Counted from the stretch's first letter, positions 48,001 to 61,514 are shown. The stretch is 64,000 bases of DNA from Rhododendron vialii (GCF_030253575.1 NC_080569.1:206001-270000), one strand, 5' to 3'. Notes: a model not told the origin generated them from the letters alone. Numbers and translations: made by a program.

Positions 48001-49547
48001 TATGCCACTTTTGGAAATTAACTCCTATAATTATCATCTCTATATCTACATGAGTTCAGCTTTTTATTTTCTGTTCTTCTCTTGTAATGGGAGGTATGCC
48101 TCCTTTGTCCTCTGAAATTGTCTGTAATGGGAGGTATGCCTCCTTTGTCGTCTAAAATTAACTCCTATAAGGATTGCTTTGCTTTGGATAGAGAATCTGA
48201 GTTTAATGAACCAGCCTGATTCAGATTCCAAAGCTCGTGGTGGGGTCGGAATCTAGGAACTTGAGACGCTATGCCAGATGCATGATTTTCATCAATCAAC
48301 CACCCCATCAAGTTGGAACTTAGCCATGTAAGTTGCGAGTGGACCTAACTGCCATAGAAGGTGCAAGTGAATCATGGCGGGTCTGAACACACTCCAACGA
48401 TTCACTTTCAAGAGTAGCACAAGTTGAAGCATCCGCAGAAACTTCAAACTTGTCTCTATGAATATTGGACCTTCACGTCACTCCCGTCAAAATCACCAGA
48501 ATAACAGAAGTTGAACGTCTTTCAGTTACATCGCTGAAGTTCCATTATTTAATCAAACAGCAGATGTTGAACGAACCTCTTTCTATGAGACCTTAAGTTG
48601 ATGCTTCTTGTTATTTTTCTAATGTGTACACAAACTAATCCTGTCGGACTATTTGTCCTTGTGGCAATACAACATTGTGCCCTGATTCAATGTAGTTGCA
48701 AGATCACTCACAATACCTACGGTTTTCTCAAGACTAGAAGAACTCTCACAGAAATTGAGATGAATATTTGAAATTGATTAGATGAAGACGAACTAACAAT
48801 ACCTACTGTAGAATGGATTGGGGTCAGAAGCTTGCACTAGGTACTAACAGCTCTTAAGGAAAGACTGATCAAGCCACAAAATGAGGCTTATACACTAAAA
48901 TGCATCCCTTAATTGAAAAGGTACCTCTTTAGTGTCAGAACACATGCAGAAGGGAAAAGACTATAATCCAAGAGAATCATCAAGAGTCGATACAGAGAAG
49001 AAAATGCCGGCCAACTAAATGTGAATTTGCAACAGCTATCATGCCAGGAATCCAAGAACAAATGCGAACATATGAAAAAGCAGAAAACTACTACTATAAC
49101 GAAATCATTTTTTATTTTTATTTTTGGAAAAAACAGCAAGAAGAAGTTAGGGTTTGTCGTGAAGAAGAAAATATTGAAAAGCGAAAGAAAGAAAGAAAGA
49201 GAGAGGAGGGAAAGAAGGAGGTTGAGTAGATTAGTGGAGTGGAGTGGTAATTAGTTAGTTAGTTAGTTACCGGCAGGAACGTGATTGAGGGCGATGCCAG
49301 TGCTGGAGAGAGCGTGCTGGAGGTAGAAAGGGATGCGATTGGTGTCTCCGTAGGCGGATATGGATACGCGACCCTTGTAATTCATCTGCACCAGGGATGA
49401 GGTTATGTTCTTTGCAATCGCGTGAGGGTCGCAACTCTTTGGCACTGGGCAGTTCTCTATGTCCCACCACACCGACGTCGTAACTGTCTCGTATTCCGCC
49501 TCTGCTCCTACCCCTCCCCCCGCCGCCGTCCCATCTCCTCCGCTCAT
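45034..49547 (-). CDS. NYN-domain protein (MARF1/limkain-b1-like putative RNase)
   Basis: NYN domains are PIN-like RNase folds; animal MARF1 degrades specific mRNAs, and plants have a large, mostly unstudied set. Exons: 49547-49271, 46762-45322, 45238-45034, GT-AG, 640 residues. The NYN domain spans about 24-170: VWWDIENCPVP with the first acidic residue D29, then VKDASDKKILVDML (D96, D99, D105) and LISGDRDFSNAL with D125 and D127, so the likely metal-binding acids are in place. The middle is a long Pro/Ser/Asn-rich linker. The C-terminal 200 residues (GDIGVVLLALSSLKVEK, DNAIEQNMVVMLNLG, NERLWKCVNP) form a conserved helical region, possibly an OST-HTH/LOTUS-like module. The start was set at 49547 because the alternative ATG at 49580 adds only eleven residues. 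Intron 1 (2.5 kb) carries a LINE fragment on the other strand. Confidence 0.88.
47615..48165 (+). mobile_element. LINE (L1-type) 3' fragment in the NYN gene's first intron
   Basis: Translation around 47650-47740 gives the zinc-binding C-terminal domain of plant non-LTR retrotransposons: CPLC, then MNHVFFYCPFSRYIWP (a C-x2-C...H...C knuckle). Downstream is a short 3' part with a 45-bp tandem duplication (TGTAATGGGAGGTATGCCTC, at about 48086 and 48122). There are stops and frame breaks throughout, so it is a dead, 5'-truncated copy. It is antisense to the host gene. Confidence 0.7.
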
Positions 49548-49595
49548 CGCTGGCTCACGACAGTAGGCTCCTTCGATCAATCAGGCGCACGATAC

Positions 49596-49598
<3 letters not shown>

Positions 49599-49633
<35 letters not shown>
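49599..49633 (+). repeat. (CT)n microsatellite 50 bp upstream of the NYN start codon
   Basis: About 17 CT units, i.e. (GA)n on the coding strand, in the expected 5' UTR. Such GA tracts are common in plant 5' leaders. Confidence 0.92.
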
Positions 49634-49636
<3 letters not shown>

Positions 49637-51305
49637 TGATCTTTCCCTCCTCTTCTTTTTTTTTTCTCCTCTCTCGTTTTCTGTCCTGGCCCTTGTCTGT
49701 CTGCCTCCATGCGGTATAATACTGATGACAATAATAAAATACTCCGTATGAGCTACAGTAGTAATGAAATGAAATTGTCGTCTTCTTTTTTTGGTTTTAC
49801 ATTTTGCAATCATATCATCATGACATATATGTGTGCTGCATTAATTGGGATTTGATACTTTTTCTTCCATTAAAATACCCCTATACTATACCTATAGATT
49901 AATCCAAAGTCCCCATCGATCACATTAAACATTATCGTTATGCCCCTGTAATATACTCCAGTTGGATTTACTTGACAACATTATAATCCCTCAACTTTGG
50001 GATTAAACAAGAACTACTGTACTAATACTTGTTTAATAATCAATCACATTAAACATTATCGTTATGCCCTTGTAACAGTACCATTTTTTATTTTGGTTTG
50101 TTTTTTTTTTCTTTCTATCAGCAATACATGTTTCAAAATCTCTTTAGTGCAATGTACAATATTTTTCTAGACTCTCTCCTCTCCTCTCTTACCTCCACGG
50201 ATGTGAAATGGTTAAGACTTTTTCCTTAGGGAGAAGATTTTTCATTCTCCCCTTCATTTTTGGACTCAAGAAGCCCCAATCTAAGGAACCAGCTCTGGCA
50301 ACGAATTTGTGAGTCCAATCAACTTTGGCGATGAATTTGTGGATCCTCCAATGACAGCGATGGTGGTGCCAAGCGGTGACAACTGCAGTGGGACAATGTG
50401 ACAGTGAGTCCAGCGTATGATGCAAGTCCTCCAACTTCCTCTAGTCACATCCACGAATAGATCAATAGTCTCCAACATTACAATTGTTAAATTTTCCATA
50501 TTTTTATTTTGTTGTTTTTCATTTGGTTTGTTGTTTTTTGTTTGGAGCTTTTGGGTCCTTTATTCTTTGTTGTTTCTGAACCGAACAATTTGTATATAAT
50601 TTTATCAATATAAGTTGTGTTTTCTCGAAGAAAAAAAGAAAAAGAAAAGGCTATCATTCCCGCTACATTTGACCATTGAGTTAATTAGCATTGCCTCCAC
50701 TTGTAACCACCAAAAAGAAACAGAAGAAGAAGTAAAAAGGAAAACTTGAGAATAACAGCCACGGAAATGCCCGGCAACGTCAGACTTCAATGCAGGCTCA
50801 TAGAATTTGAAACAAAATAAACAATAATCGCTAATCGCTCCCTCAAATAGTCTCTACAACAATGATATCAATATAAACTCTCTCACTGTTTAGGTTCCTC
50901 TCTTCCTGTAAACAAAGTGGGAGAAACCTTCTGCCGACAATGGATTGCAATAATTTCCATTCCATTACCCAAATTTTCGCAGTAAGAAGGCCGGAGAGAT
51001 TAAAAAAAGAAAAAAGAAGCTCCTGACCGGAGAGCTAAAACAAGTTAATGATGAAAACTATATCCATCATTCTTTCTGGTTTCATTGCATCAACAAAATG
51101 GACTCAATAAAACGACCTCCAAGCAAAAGAGGCCTACCAGAAAGCAATTGATACCTCATGGCATGCTCCAACCAGAGTATTCAAAGCGAATCACAGCACG
51201 AATCCAAAACTAGCAAGTCTCCTACAAAGAATGATCATTCTTCAGAAAAATAACAGGGTATATACTTCAAACCTTTGCTTGCTTGACTCAATTGAGCACT
51301 TTCGA
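49634..51305. other. Spacer between NYN and sugar-transporter genes
   Basis: Holds the NYN promoter and the transporter's 3' flank. The stretch 50180-50640 ends on the plus strand in a LINE-like tail (TTTGTATATAATTTTATCAA TATAAG) and has a minus-strand open frame of 81 codons that I do not recognise; it may be a degraded retroelement. Nothing else seen. Confidence 0.4.
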
Positions 51306-54300
51306 TCATTCAGAGTGACTGCCAAGTTGGCTTCTACCAAGATGAGACACTCTTGAGGAAGGAATTAGAGGTGCCTCTTCATCCACCATAATATCAGAAG
51401 CAGTACTATTCCATCCACTAGCACTACTATTAGTGTCATCGGGAACATACAGATCTGATGACTTTTTCTCAATCCCCAGGTCCTGCATTATATGCAACAA
51501 AGGGGAAAAGAGGACCGAAGTCAGAAACCTCATAACATCCATAGATATTGCGTGTTTTCTCCACCACTCGATATGGAACATCGTCCTCCTTTACAGGTTT
51601 TGAAATAAGAGGTCAAAAGGCACAAGAAGCATCCAAGTGACGAAAAGGGGGAGAAGAAGGGAAACCTTCTTTTTATTGTGGCGCACTCATGAACATTACT
51701 TCATTTTATTCTTCGGCGTTGCCAACATATATTTATATACAAAACTTTTGCTGAGGCCAAAAGCAGTCAAACTACATTCTAGACCATGAAGTATCAATAG
51801 ACAAATTCAAACTTCGGAGATCAAAAGTAAATCACGAGTAGAGAAACCTCATTGGTGTGCTCCTTTCCCAAAATCAAGGACCTCAATGTAGGGCTTTGAT
51901 ATATCATAACATGCACTTATAAGAATGAATTTACTCTAATTATATCTTTTCACATCGATGATGCGAATAAAAGAGCTCATGCGAGTAGTTTGCTCCAAAT
52001 AGTTATACGAATAATTGATTTTCCATGCTTTAAAGTCCCTCAAAGAATGTTGAACCAAAATACCACAGACATTGCTTGTATATTCATAACATCACTATTT
52101 CACACAAGCAAGGATAAATAAGGTTTCTGCAAAAAAAATCACAAATTAGTCTGTAATATTAATAGCAGAAGCATCAGTGCAGTAGCAAAAGGGAAACCAC
52201 CTTGCTTTTCAGCCTATAGCATTGTTACGGCACAAACTTCTTGCCGACAAGGAACGAGATTATGAAAGGTACCATACCAGCAACTAATTAAAGGAGAACA
52301 ATAAAGGTAAATACTTAAAAAGTTGTTAATAGGTTTGACCTTAACTGCTCGTTCTGGGAGACTTTCCACAGGAAGTTGGGAGGCACGAACATCCTTGACC
52401 TTCAAGTAGTTGTACATGACAACTCCACATAAAGCTGTGGAAAGAACTAGACAGTTTTAATTTTCCTTCAGGCACTAGTTTAAATCTGCCAAATTAATAT
52501 GGAAAGAGAATTTACCGACTGCGTAGCCTATAATATTAAGCCTCGTAATCGTTGACTCCGGAAAAATGATGGTTGAAAGAGCAATTAGAATCCAATCTTT
52601 CAAAACACCAGCAACTCTTATTGTCACTGCTCCTGTTCTACCAATTGCTAAGAAAATGGAGAAATTCAATGCCAGAGCACAAAGGGCATTTGAGAAAAAT
52701 ATCCAGAAATTGAACTGGATTTGTGAAACTTCCATGCCGGGCTTCTCCAGTAGACACCAAGGAACAAACAGAAAGACAAAACTGCACAAGAAAGTGAAAA
52801 ACCAATGACAATAAGCATCTATGCAAGAGAGAAATTAAAACTCTACATTCTACAACTATAAGAGCACCAAACAATTGAACAGTAAGGAAGGCAAATAGTG
52901 AAAAGGACTAAAAGGATGTGAAAGTCAAAGGCAATATGAGGTCACAACTGACAGAAAAGACAGTTATAACATCATGTTTGAATATGTAACGGTGAAAGCT
53001 AGATGAATTGGTGGTCAACAACGGGACACCATAATTCAATTGCCACTTTTCTTGTACGCAATATTCCATTTCAGTTAATGAGTAGTTCAAGGGCTACAAT
53101 TCCAAATTACTGCCAGGACTGCTCCCCATGTCAACATAAGACAGAGGATGCTTTCAACTTTTAAGATGCTAGATCCACGCACATTAGCTCAAGCATATCA
53201 ATTCAGTGTGTGATCACCACTTCAATGTTTTACTTTGTCACCCTTCTTGCCCCATCTAGCCAGCATAACCAAATATCGAAAACCTTCTACAAAGGATTGA
53301 TCTATGCAATGCATAGTTGCATTCAGCTAGGGCAGGAAAAGTGGTTAGAAAAGTAACTCCAGCATAATTAGCACGGACAGAATGCCAGTGAACCCAAAAT
53401 TTCCCATGTTTTATGTCCAAAATCTTCATTTACTTGCGTATTCTAACAAGTTGTCTGCCCAAACTTTTAAACTAATATCCTTTTTGGTCGGAAATTTTGC
53501 TACATAAACAGTTCATGGAAAAGAAAAATATCCTCTCATGCTTGACAAGATTCCAACAATGAGCGCAAACTTCTGTGGCTGATAAAGAAATAATTCCACT
53601 CTTCCATAGCAAAACATCATTATGTTGGTACTATTAGAGTAAAAAAACACACGAGATGTTTCCCAACGGGAATAAACCACTATACAACAATATATCTTAT
53701 TCGGGTGTTTCTGTTTCAAATTCAGGAGTACTTAAAGTTCAACAGATTATGCAGGTTGCAGCCAAAAATCCCATGTTCGATTTCGCAACCTAACCATTTT
53801 TGCCACCCTTTCTTCAAAAATAGTGAGGGCCATACATGACTTCAAGTTTTTTTCTGCCTATTTTTGCTTCTATTGTTGTATTCTTGCCTATTTCTCAAAA
53901 ATTGCAAACTACAAATGCATGCCAAACAGTGAATAGAGAAAACAAGATCAGGATTACTATTCACAAACCTTTTAAGTTGAGTGATACTATAACTTCAATG
54001 ATAGACAATTGCTTCATGCTAGGTGTTTTAACAAGCGTGGTTTACACATGCACAGAGAAATGATGTATTCCAAGACAAGTATAAATTTGGAATCAACAAG
54101 TTGAGGCTGAGTGAGTACCTGCATGGTGCTATGTAATACAAGCTGGTGATAGGATTAAGAGTTAAGCCCTTCTTTTGAAGAAGCACTTGAGTTAAGACAA
54201 GCCGGAGAGCTTCAGCAAATATTCCTGTGACTTGATAGACTGTGCCCACTACATTGAAGTGAATTTCCCCATATGACGAAACTACAACACCAACACTGAC

Positions 54301-57300
54301 CACCACCATGTTCAAGAATACATCACACCTTAATTTGTCAGTGCCACAAATAACAGCCATGAGAAATGTTGCCACTGGCACTGTGAAACCCAGTATACGC
54401 AGCAATTAGCAAAGTGCTACCGCGAAAGATATATCAAAAGTAGTGATGAACAATTTAAACATACTTAGAGCTTTAAGCATCTGGATGAAGGCCACAGAAA
54501 TGAACAAGTATGCAGTGTTGCCAAACCTGCATTGGAAGACAACATACCATTGACACTTGCAAGAGATATACTGATGACATAATAACACAAATTTACAATC
54601 GTGGATCTAAGATGCCTGCCATGAAACCATAGATAAACACCATCCTCCAAGAAACATTTTATAAGCCAAAGTTACTAAAACAGTTGTGTGTCCCGCATTA
54701 TTTAGAGGGAAAAAATCTAGATAACAATGAAGAGAAAATACGCCATGTAGTCTCTCAACGACATGAAGTCCCACTAAACAATATAGTTAGCGAAAGATTA
54801 ATGTACACCAGTAATTTTTTTATTGCTTCATGTTAAGCGGTAGCAAGTATAAATAAAAATGAACAAGAATAAAGAAACAAGGTGTGGCAGGCTTCTTTTC
54901 TTTTTTCTGAATAGGTCAATTTTTGGAAAGCAAACCAACTACAGCCTCAAGGGGTATACAGCAGAAAAAGACAACCAAAAATACCTTAATTGAAAAGGCC
55001 AGACAACACACCAGAAGCACAGCACAAAAGAAACAGCAAGGCCATCCTTTGGACAAGAAACAAAAGGACAAAAGAAACACTCTACAGGATGGGTAAGGAT
55101 GCAGCAAAAAGTTTTGGCAGTATCTGCCAATCCAAGCATGTCAATCTGTTTTCTTCACGTTCCTTCTTCCAAGCATATTTACAGGATCGTATATAAGTCT
55201 CAGTCATAGCAATAACCCCATCAACAGAAGTACTTTTGAATTGAAATATCTCCCCATTCCTCTTCCCCCAGAGTCGATACAAGACGGTTGCCAAAGACAG
55301 TTTGAAAACCACATTCCTCCCCTGTGCATTCTGGCTCAATCATACTCTTGAGCTAAAGTCAACTGAGATATTTGAATGTCATTGTTCCCCAAGAAGTATC
55401 CCCAAAACTTGACAAGAGAATGAACATTCAAAATAAAGATAAGATGGCCATGGTTTTCTATACCAGTGCTCCAAAGGACAAAAGCAGAGTCAGCCACCTG
55501 TTTATGTAATCTATCTTTTGTAGAGACTAGAGAGTCTGCCCAGGGTACCGATCCACTGGATAATAGCCCACCTGGGCACATGGTGCTGGAACCGAACAAC
55601 CTTGCTCAGTTGCAACCGGTGGTGGCAGTTTGTTCAGCCAAAAAGGATAGGAAAGAGCAATGCAAGCAAAAAACTCATTACTAGTTTCAAAATTTAACTT
55701 TTATTGAACATTGAAAAATATCCATAGCCTCTACAACACTCCTCAAATAAAAGATCCAAAGAATAAAGATTTGATTGCATAATATTATCAGACAAAACCT
55801 TTATAACAGATGAAACACAAATCCAGAATTAATACTAGAAGTTCACTTCCATAAGATCAACAGCTTACCACAGGCTTGATGCAAAGAAGGCACTTATTGG
55901 GATCACACATGTCGCATATCTGCAAACAAAAAAGAAAAGCCCTCCTCAAGGAGACGAAACTTCGCATGAAATAGAAACAGATGTGCTTGCAGAAGTCTTA
56001 CATTTCAAATGTCATCTTGACAGGTGATACAACCTGCAATTAGATGGATACTCGAACTATGTCAACACAAAGGCCAAGCAGAAGACAACTTGCATATAAA
56101 TGAAAAACATAACCAAAAGACTTCACAAGGCAGGACAACACAGCAAAGAGGGTAAAAAATATATCGTATCGTAAAACTGTCCAACACGAAGGTTTGTTTA
56201 TGAGGCCAAAAATTAACAATGCGTGCGGGGGTGGTCATAAAGAAATGACATCAAGAACGAAATTTGCTCCTTATGCACACGCATAGTGGCAGAGCTAGGA
56301 TTTTGTTACCGGGGGGGGGGGGGCGGCTTAATAGACATATTTTTTATCGGAACGTATAATTATTATATCATAAGGTTTTGCTGTTCAGTTCATTACATTT
56401 GTACATTGAATTGATTCTTTAGGCTATTTCAACTGTCACGTGCTTATTTTTTATTTATGAAAAAAATTGAGAAATGAGAAGGTAAAATAACCAATTTTTT
56501 ATCAAATCGAAGCAAAATTATTAAGATTATAAGTAACTATACACGAATAATTATCAATAATATTTTAAATCAAGTATATATAAAATAAAAAATTTAAAAC
56601 TCGAACGCTCGGGAAGCCGGGGCCCCTACACACCTCCGCCCCTGCACACGCAGACTAAAAACCTTTCAAAACTTCATAGAAGAACATCATGCACAATCTT
56701 GAAATGGTAACATTTGAACTCATATCATATTGCTATGATCAACGACAGTATGTCTGGCTCTCTAGATTCTTTCTTTAACTAGGTGCATTTTTAGGTCTAC
56801 AATGAATCAAATCCTTGACATACCTCTCTCCACCTTATACTACACTTACCAGCAATGGAGCTTAGCTCATCAGTTTTTGGCTAAAATTTATTAGATTTCT
56901 AAGTGAGATAAATTATGTGCTCATGTTCAGAGATGTTTATCCTCTGAAAAGAGGGGGGAAAGCTGTAATGGAAGTTATTTCAAATAAGAAAGGATTCAGC
57001 ATCCATAAGGTCATACCTTCAAAACCCGGACAAGAAAGAATGCCACCATGCCAGAAAATCCCATGTGAATCATCGTGAGTGTTATTGGAAACGGAAAGTT
57101 GAAGTACTTGGGAGAAAGGACCCACTGCAAATGAGGGAAAAAGAAAATATGTATCTACTTAGACAGACAGTTAATGTTGCAGTGATAACTTCTAAAATAT
57201 GTATCTCAGCACGATATCAATATAAATAGGCTATTTAAGAGAGAGAAATGGCAGAAGTAGCTACAGGAAACCAAAGCCAGTAGATATTTACCCCTAATGT

Positions 57301-58214
57301 GACCACAGACCGGGTAAGAATAGCTCGTTAGCTTGCATTTAAGGGCAATGACAGCAAGCTTGGAAAGATAGTGCACTACCTATCGAAAATGCAAGGTTCA
57401 GGCTTGATTAAATATCCACCCTAACCAAATGTATTTTTGGGCTCAAGTGCCTCACAACTTCTCAATGTTCTCATTGTTTCATTTTGGCTGACAAATTATA
57501 CTTTATTCACAAGGGAGATGATCCACCTTTATGTTACACTCAATGCCCTCGTCAAGTTGCTAATTACTAACCACCTGTCAGTAGTTGAGTAATCCCACAT
57601 TCATATTGTCTCCATCCATATTTGTAACCTACATAACACGATTGTTTGGTCTTTCGTACTGTAATATCAGTTGTCCACCATTCCATATGTTCGCACGATA
57701 TACTGAATTTAAATGAACATATAAAACACCTGTATACAGAAATACCATCCAAGAATAGTTCTCCCAATGATATATGACACACCTGTGTAGCTGCATTTGT
57801 ATCATAACTTCAGGAAAGTAACCTTTCAAAACCAAAACTCGAAAATGTGATTATAAAGCCACATGATACCAATATTAGATATCAGATAACGGGTTCTCCA
57901 AATGATGCAAGAGACGCCTGTTAATGTATTTGTATCATCCTTTAGGGGGAAATTTGGTAAACAAAGTAACACTAAAACCCATATGAGACAGAGAAGGTCA
58001 ATAGGACCACTTGAGTTGACTGATTACCATTGCAAAGTCATAAATTTAACAGGATTAACGAACTTTCAAACAGGAAGAACTAAGAAGTGTAAAATCACAT
58101 TATGATATAAAATTGCTCATGAGATCTTACCTTGTTGTACAAAATAACTCCTGATGAAAGCAGTATGTAAACTAGAAGGTAGAGATAGGTCAACAAAAGC
58201 TGCCTGTTGATCAT
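51306..58214 (-). CDS. Nucleotide-sugar/triose-phosphate translocator family transporter
   Basis: A Golgi/ER-type member of the drug/metabolite transporter clan, closest in memory to Arabidopsis At3g17430 and At1g48230, whose substrates I cannot state. Exons: 58214-58131, 57124-57017, 56033-56002, 55919-55869, 54526-54465, 54380-54119, 52781-52516, 52434-52340, 51482-51306, all GT-AG and in frame, 378 residues. The body shows about ten hydrophobic spans: LLLTYLYLLVYILLSSGVIL at the start, then the MPVATFLMAVICGTDKLRCD, VVSVGVVVSSYGE, EALRLVLTQVLLQKKG, FWIFFSNALCALALNFSIF and GRTGAVTIRVAGVLKD blocks of the family. The hydrophilic tail ends DEEAPLIPSSRVSHLGRSQL, a conserved cytosolic end. No transit peptide is seen, so a plastid place is unlikely. 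A LINE fragment and a hAT MITE sit in introns. Looks intact. Confidence 0.93.
54895..55690 (-). mobile_element. LINE (L1-type) 3' fragment in a transporter intron
   Basis: Minus-strand frames around 55599-55336 (STKDRLHKQVADSAFVLW, then ENHGHLIF) and 55339-55082 (LATVLYRLWGKRNGEIFQF) match the zinc-knuckle and post-knuckle region at the end of plant LINE ORF2. The knuckle cysteines are partly replaced and the frames are offset, so the copy is dead. A T-rich stretch at 54892-54908 would be the poly(A) side. It lies in the same direction as the host gene, between exons 4 and 5. Confidence 0.7.
56284..56644. mobile_element. hAT-like MITE in transporter intron 2
   Basis: Left end TAGTGGCAGAGCTAGG and complement of the right end CAGGGGCGGAGGTGTG; a perfect 8-bp target duplication CACACGCA lies at 56276-56283 and 56645-56652. 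It carries a poly-G run (about 56311-56322) near the left end. Length 361 bp. The exact target duplication suggests the insertion is not very old. Confidence 0.85.
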
Positions 58215-58879
58215 CTTATCTGCTTTGTATTCCTCTTGACACCTCTCTTCTTGTCAATTAACACCTTTCAAGCTTACTAAAAATCAAGCACCTCACTTGA
58301 AACCAGAAACCATACAACTCCGCAAAAGTTTTCCCAGATATAAAGAGCATGCATTCTTCCGCTTAAGCTATTATCATCAATATGCCAAATACCAGAACAA
58401 AAATTGCTGCTGTAATTGCAACATTGACGTTGCTACGACCTGGAAAAGATTGAATATATAGAACAAATTGCCTAGTCATAGTTGAAGAAGAAGCAACTTC
58501 GTAACATGCAGATACAAGGGAAAGCAAAACAACAAGCAATTTGTAAAGCATCTAGAGTAATATAAAAAACCCTACAGCAAAGTAGTTAAATGAGCAATAA
58601 GTATCATGTGGCATAAACAAGTTTTCAAGTGCTAGCATAACTTCATGGTTGAGAGTCCAAAGATAATTCTCAGTTTGACAGAAGATGCCAAGTCCAAAAT
58701 TTTAGAAGTCTAGAAATGATTCAAAACACCTTTTGTATGCCGAAATATGTGGAGGATTCGATCAACTATTAGAAAATCCTTGTACCTTTTTGCATGATAA
58801 TCTAGGTCATGTATTAAAAGGGAGTCATTAATCTATTTTCTGCCCCTATCAAAGGTTTCTTTGGGATTTCCGTATTCCT

Positions 58880-59650
58880 AAAGGCAAGAACTCTACCCAT
58901 CTTCTGATAATTTCTCTAAACAAAAAAAACAAAAAGAACCATAATAAATCTTTAGAAATCAATCACTCCTGCACTGCTTTCCATCTAGTAGTAGCTTACA
59001 ACCCATCCTAGCCAGTCACAAAAGTATCACTTTCAAATTCAACTCCAAAAACCGTAGCAAAGGTTTATTCTAAATAGCATTTTTGTCTGCTAATAAAGTA
59101 GTGTATTCTACAGCCGAAGGGACATATCTGCTGCTTTTATCTTTTCACCATGGAAGCTTTTGAATATAATGACCTCAAAAGGGGCAAGTAGCTTATAACA
59201 TGACCTTGCACTGGTGAATCCATCTGTCACAAGAGGGCTGTATCTCTCCACCCATCTGCCTAAGCCTGGCAAACCTCCTCTTAATAAGGGCCATTGCCCC
59301 ATTCCAACTAATCACTCATCTCATTAACAATGTTTTCACATGAGAGCCTCTGCCTCGCATACATAGAAACAAATGAGGACCAATGTGAAGCTCGTTGTCT
59401 CCTCCACAGCAAACTTTCCAACCTCCAGCTCAAAAGTTGGTGTTTACCTTTCTTCTCATCCTTCCAAAATCTGAAACCACCCTAAGGTCTTACTTAGATG
59501 TACAAAATCAGAAGTTGCCAACTAACCAAGCAGATGATGCCTCCATCTCCAAGTAACTGTTACGCAATGACAAGATAGGATGGGGTTTCCACCTCCAGTG
59601 CCATAAAAGGTACAAGCAAACAGGACCTACTTCCCGTTGCACAACATGTC
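58880..59650 (-). mobile_element. Possible degraded LINE ORF2 fragment
   Basis: A minus-strand frame (59302-59108) contains DGFTSARSCYKLL, which resembles the segment just before the zinc knuckle in plant LINE ORF2 (usual form xFxVxSCYKLL), and neighbouring text upstream has a similar texture. Frames are broken. The call rests on one motif, so it is tentative. Confidence 0.35.
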
Positions 59651-60183
59651 CCCTAGATGTCAAAAACCAAAACAGTATTTGAGAGAGTGTCTCTCAATCC
59701 CTTTATTTTTTGATAAAGGAAAAAGATAACCATTCAGATGACCATACAATTGTAGGTATTGTCACTACAAAATTCAGGGAAACTTTCCTCTCTAAGTGGT
59801 TGAATGGAGTCGATATTTCTTTTTGTTCCTACCAGCTATCGATACGATACGGATACCCGAAAAATCTCTTTTTCCAAATTAAACCCAACCTTCATATCTG
59901 AAACGCACACCTCTACTTCCTTCACTCCAATGAAACCCCAATTTTCTGGCATAAACTTTACCACCTTCGTGAAAGAATTATGGCTCATTAGGAGTTGGAA
60001 CTTGGAAGCACAGGGGTGACTGATTATCTATCCTCTTGCGTCTTGGAGGCTATAACAGAAAAAATAAAAGAAATACGAGGTTCAGTATACTGAGAGGCTT
60101 CAGTTCTTTAACTCTTACTATTGAATCTGTTCCATAGTTTGGAGTGCAGTCATTCCCTCCCCACACACCCAACCGCCCCCCCA

Positions 60184-60205
60184 CCCCCCCCCCCCCCCCC
60201 CCCCC
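60184..60205 (+). repeat. Poly-C tract
   Basis: About 22 consecutive C residues, preceded by CCCCCCCACC. Tracts of this kind can form i-motif/G-quadruplex structures and are also error-prone to sequence. Confidence 0.9.
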
Positions 60206-61060
60206 GAACTTGATCTAGTTGAGAAGTACATTTATACATCATGTTACATCACTAGTATACGTTTCTGTTTGTCTTTACATATAACTACTAGGAGACCAAT
60301 CCAATGGCAGCCGACTCAAATGGGGAGGAGAGAGAGAGAGAGATGAAAATTGGCTTATGATAATCAAGTCCAACAGGATATGGTAGAATGCAATGGCACA
60401 TCAATTAGGTTATGATAATAAAGTCCAATGATGAAACAATCAAATCTCAAACATCAAGCCTCACGCTGATAGTCTGGATCTGAAAATGCATATATAGCGC
60501 AGACGGTTGCACAATAACACCGAAGATGTACCACAAAAAAATACCACTACAGTAAATAAGATAGAGGGGGAACAAATGCACAGACCATGAGGAGTTGAGC
60601 TACAATCAGAATGATGGAACACTGATACTAGTAGTTATTACCTCGAGAGGGGGCGGAAAACCTGATCCGAGACTCCTCTAAAGATCCCTATAGTTTGCAG
60701 ACACAGATCGCAGTGGTGTTGAGATTAGCGAAGTCGTAGATTTTGTCTCGAACGGGAAGTAAAAGGTCGACAATCACATGGGCATCACGGCTTTTTAGCC
60801 AATCCAATTATAATTAATGGAACTGAATAGCATGCGCACATAGAGGCAGTGGATGTGGAACCCTAGATTTGCAGTTGTCGAGAATCAAAAATATTAGAAG
60901 TGCTGTGCAAAGAAGGTATGGTTTCCTTCGGAGACTTCGACGAGACTGGCCGCAGGCGCGCAGATAAGAGAGAGAGAGAGAGAGAGAATTGCCGGAGGAA
61001 GCCGTGATTTTTCTATATTCAGAATTAGGCAAATTTCCGAGTTTACCGAACTAGGAGCAG

Positions 61061-61514
61061 AGCTGGGCAACAGACACGAGACACGATAACACGACACGAA
61101 CCGAACACGAAGTTAGCGGGTTAGGGTTGAACATTTTTGACACGAAATACGAAAATGACACGACTCGAGAACACGAATTCTAAATGGGTCGGGGTCGGGT
61201 TGAATACGCGAGACACGAAATTGACACGACCAACACGGTTATGAATCTGCGTCACCCATTTTCACGAACATATATACATAATATATGGTATATCTGCAAT
61301 TCTAAATAGAGTTAGGCAACAGACACGATAACACGACACGAACCAGACACGAAGTTAACGGGTTAGGGTTGAGCATTTCTGACACGAAACACGAAAATGA
61401 AACGACTCGAGAAACACGAATTCTAAATGGGTTGGGTTAGGGTTGGGTGATTTATGACACGAACCCGACTGACACGACACGAACACGACCCGACACGACC
61501 TGTTACCCAGGTCT
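61061..61514. mobile_element. TIR element with two CACGA-rich internal direct repeats
   Basis: Left end AGCTGGGCAACAG and complement of the right end AGACCTGGGTAACAG pair as short inverted repeats. Flanks are AACTAGGAGCAG (61049-61060) and AACTAGGAGTAG (61515-61526), a 12-bp near-perfect direct repeat. Inside, a block of about 135 bp (from CAACAGACACGA to CTAAATGGGT) occurs twice, near 61068-61195 and 61315-61430. No coding capacity. Superfamily is uncertain. Confidence 0.65.

Larger units (their letters stand above)
58215..60990 (-). promoter_or_regulatory. 5' flank and probable 5' UTR region of the transporter gene
   Basis: Homologues have untranslated leader introns, so the transcription start may lie well upstream; the GC-richer stretch 60640-60990 with a GA tract (60968-60987) looks like a promoter or first-exon zone. 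That is inference from composition. A poly-C run sits at 60184-60205. Confidence 0.3.

Noticed and set aside
60184-60205. Poly-C tract as a telomere-like or regulatory element
   Set aside because: A plain homopolymer with no TTTAGGG-type periodicity; could even be partly a sequencing artefact.
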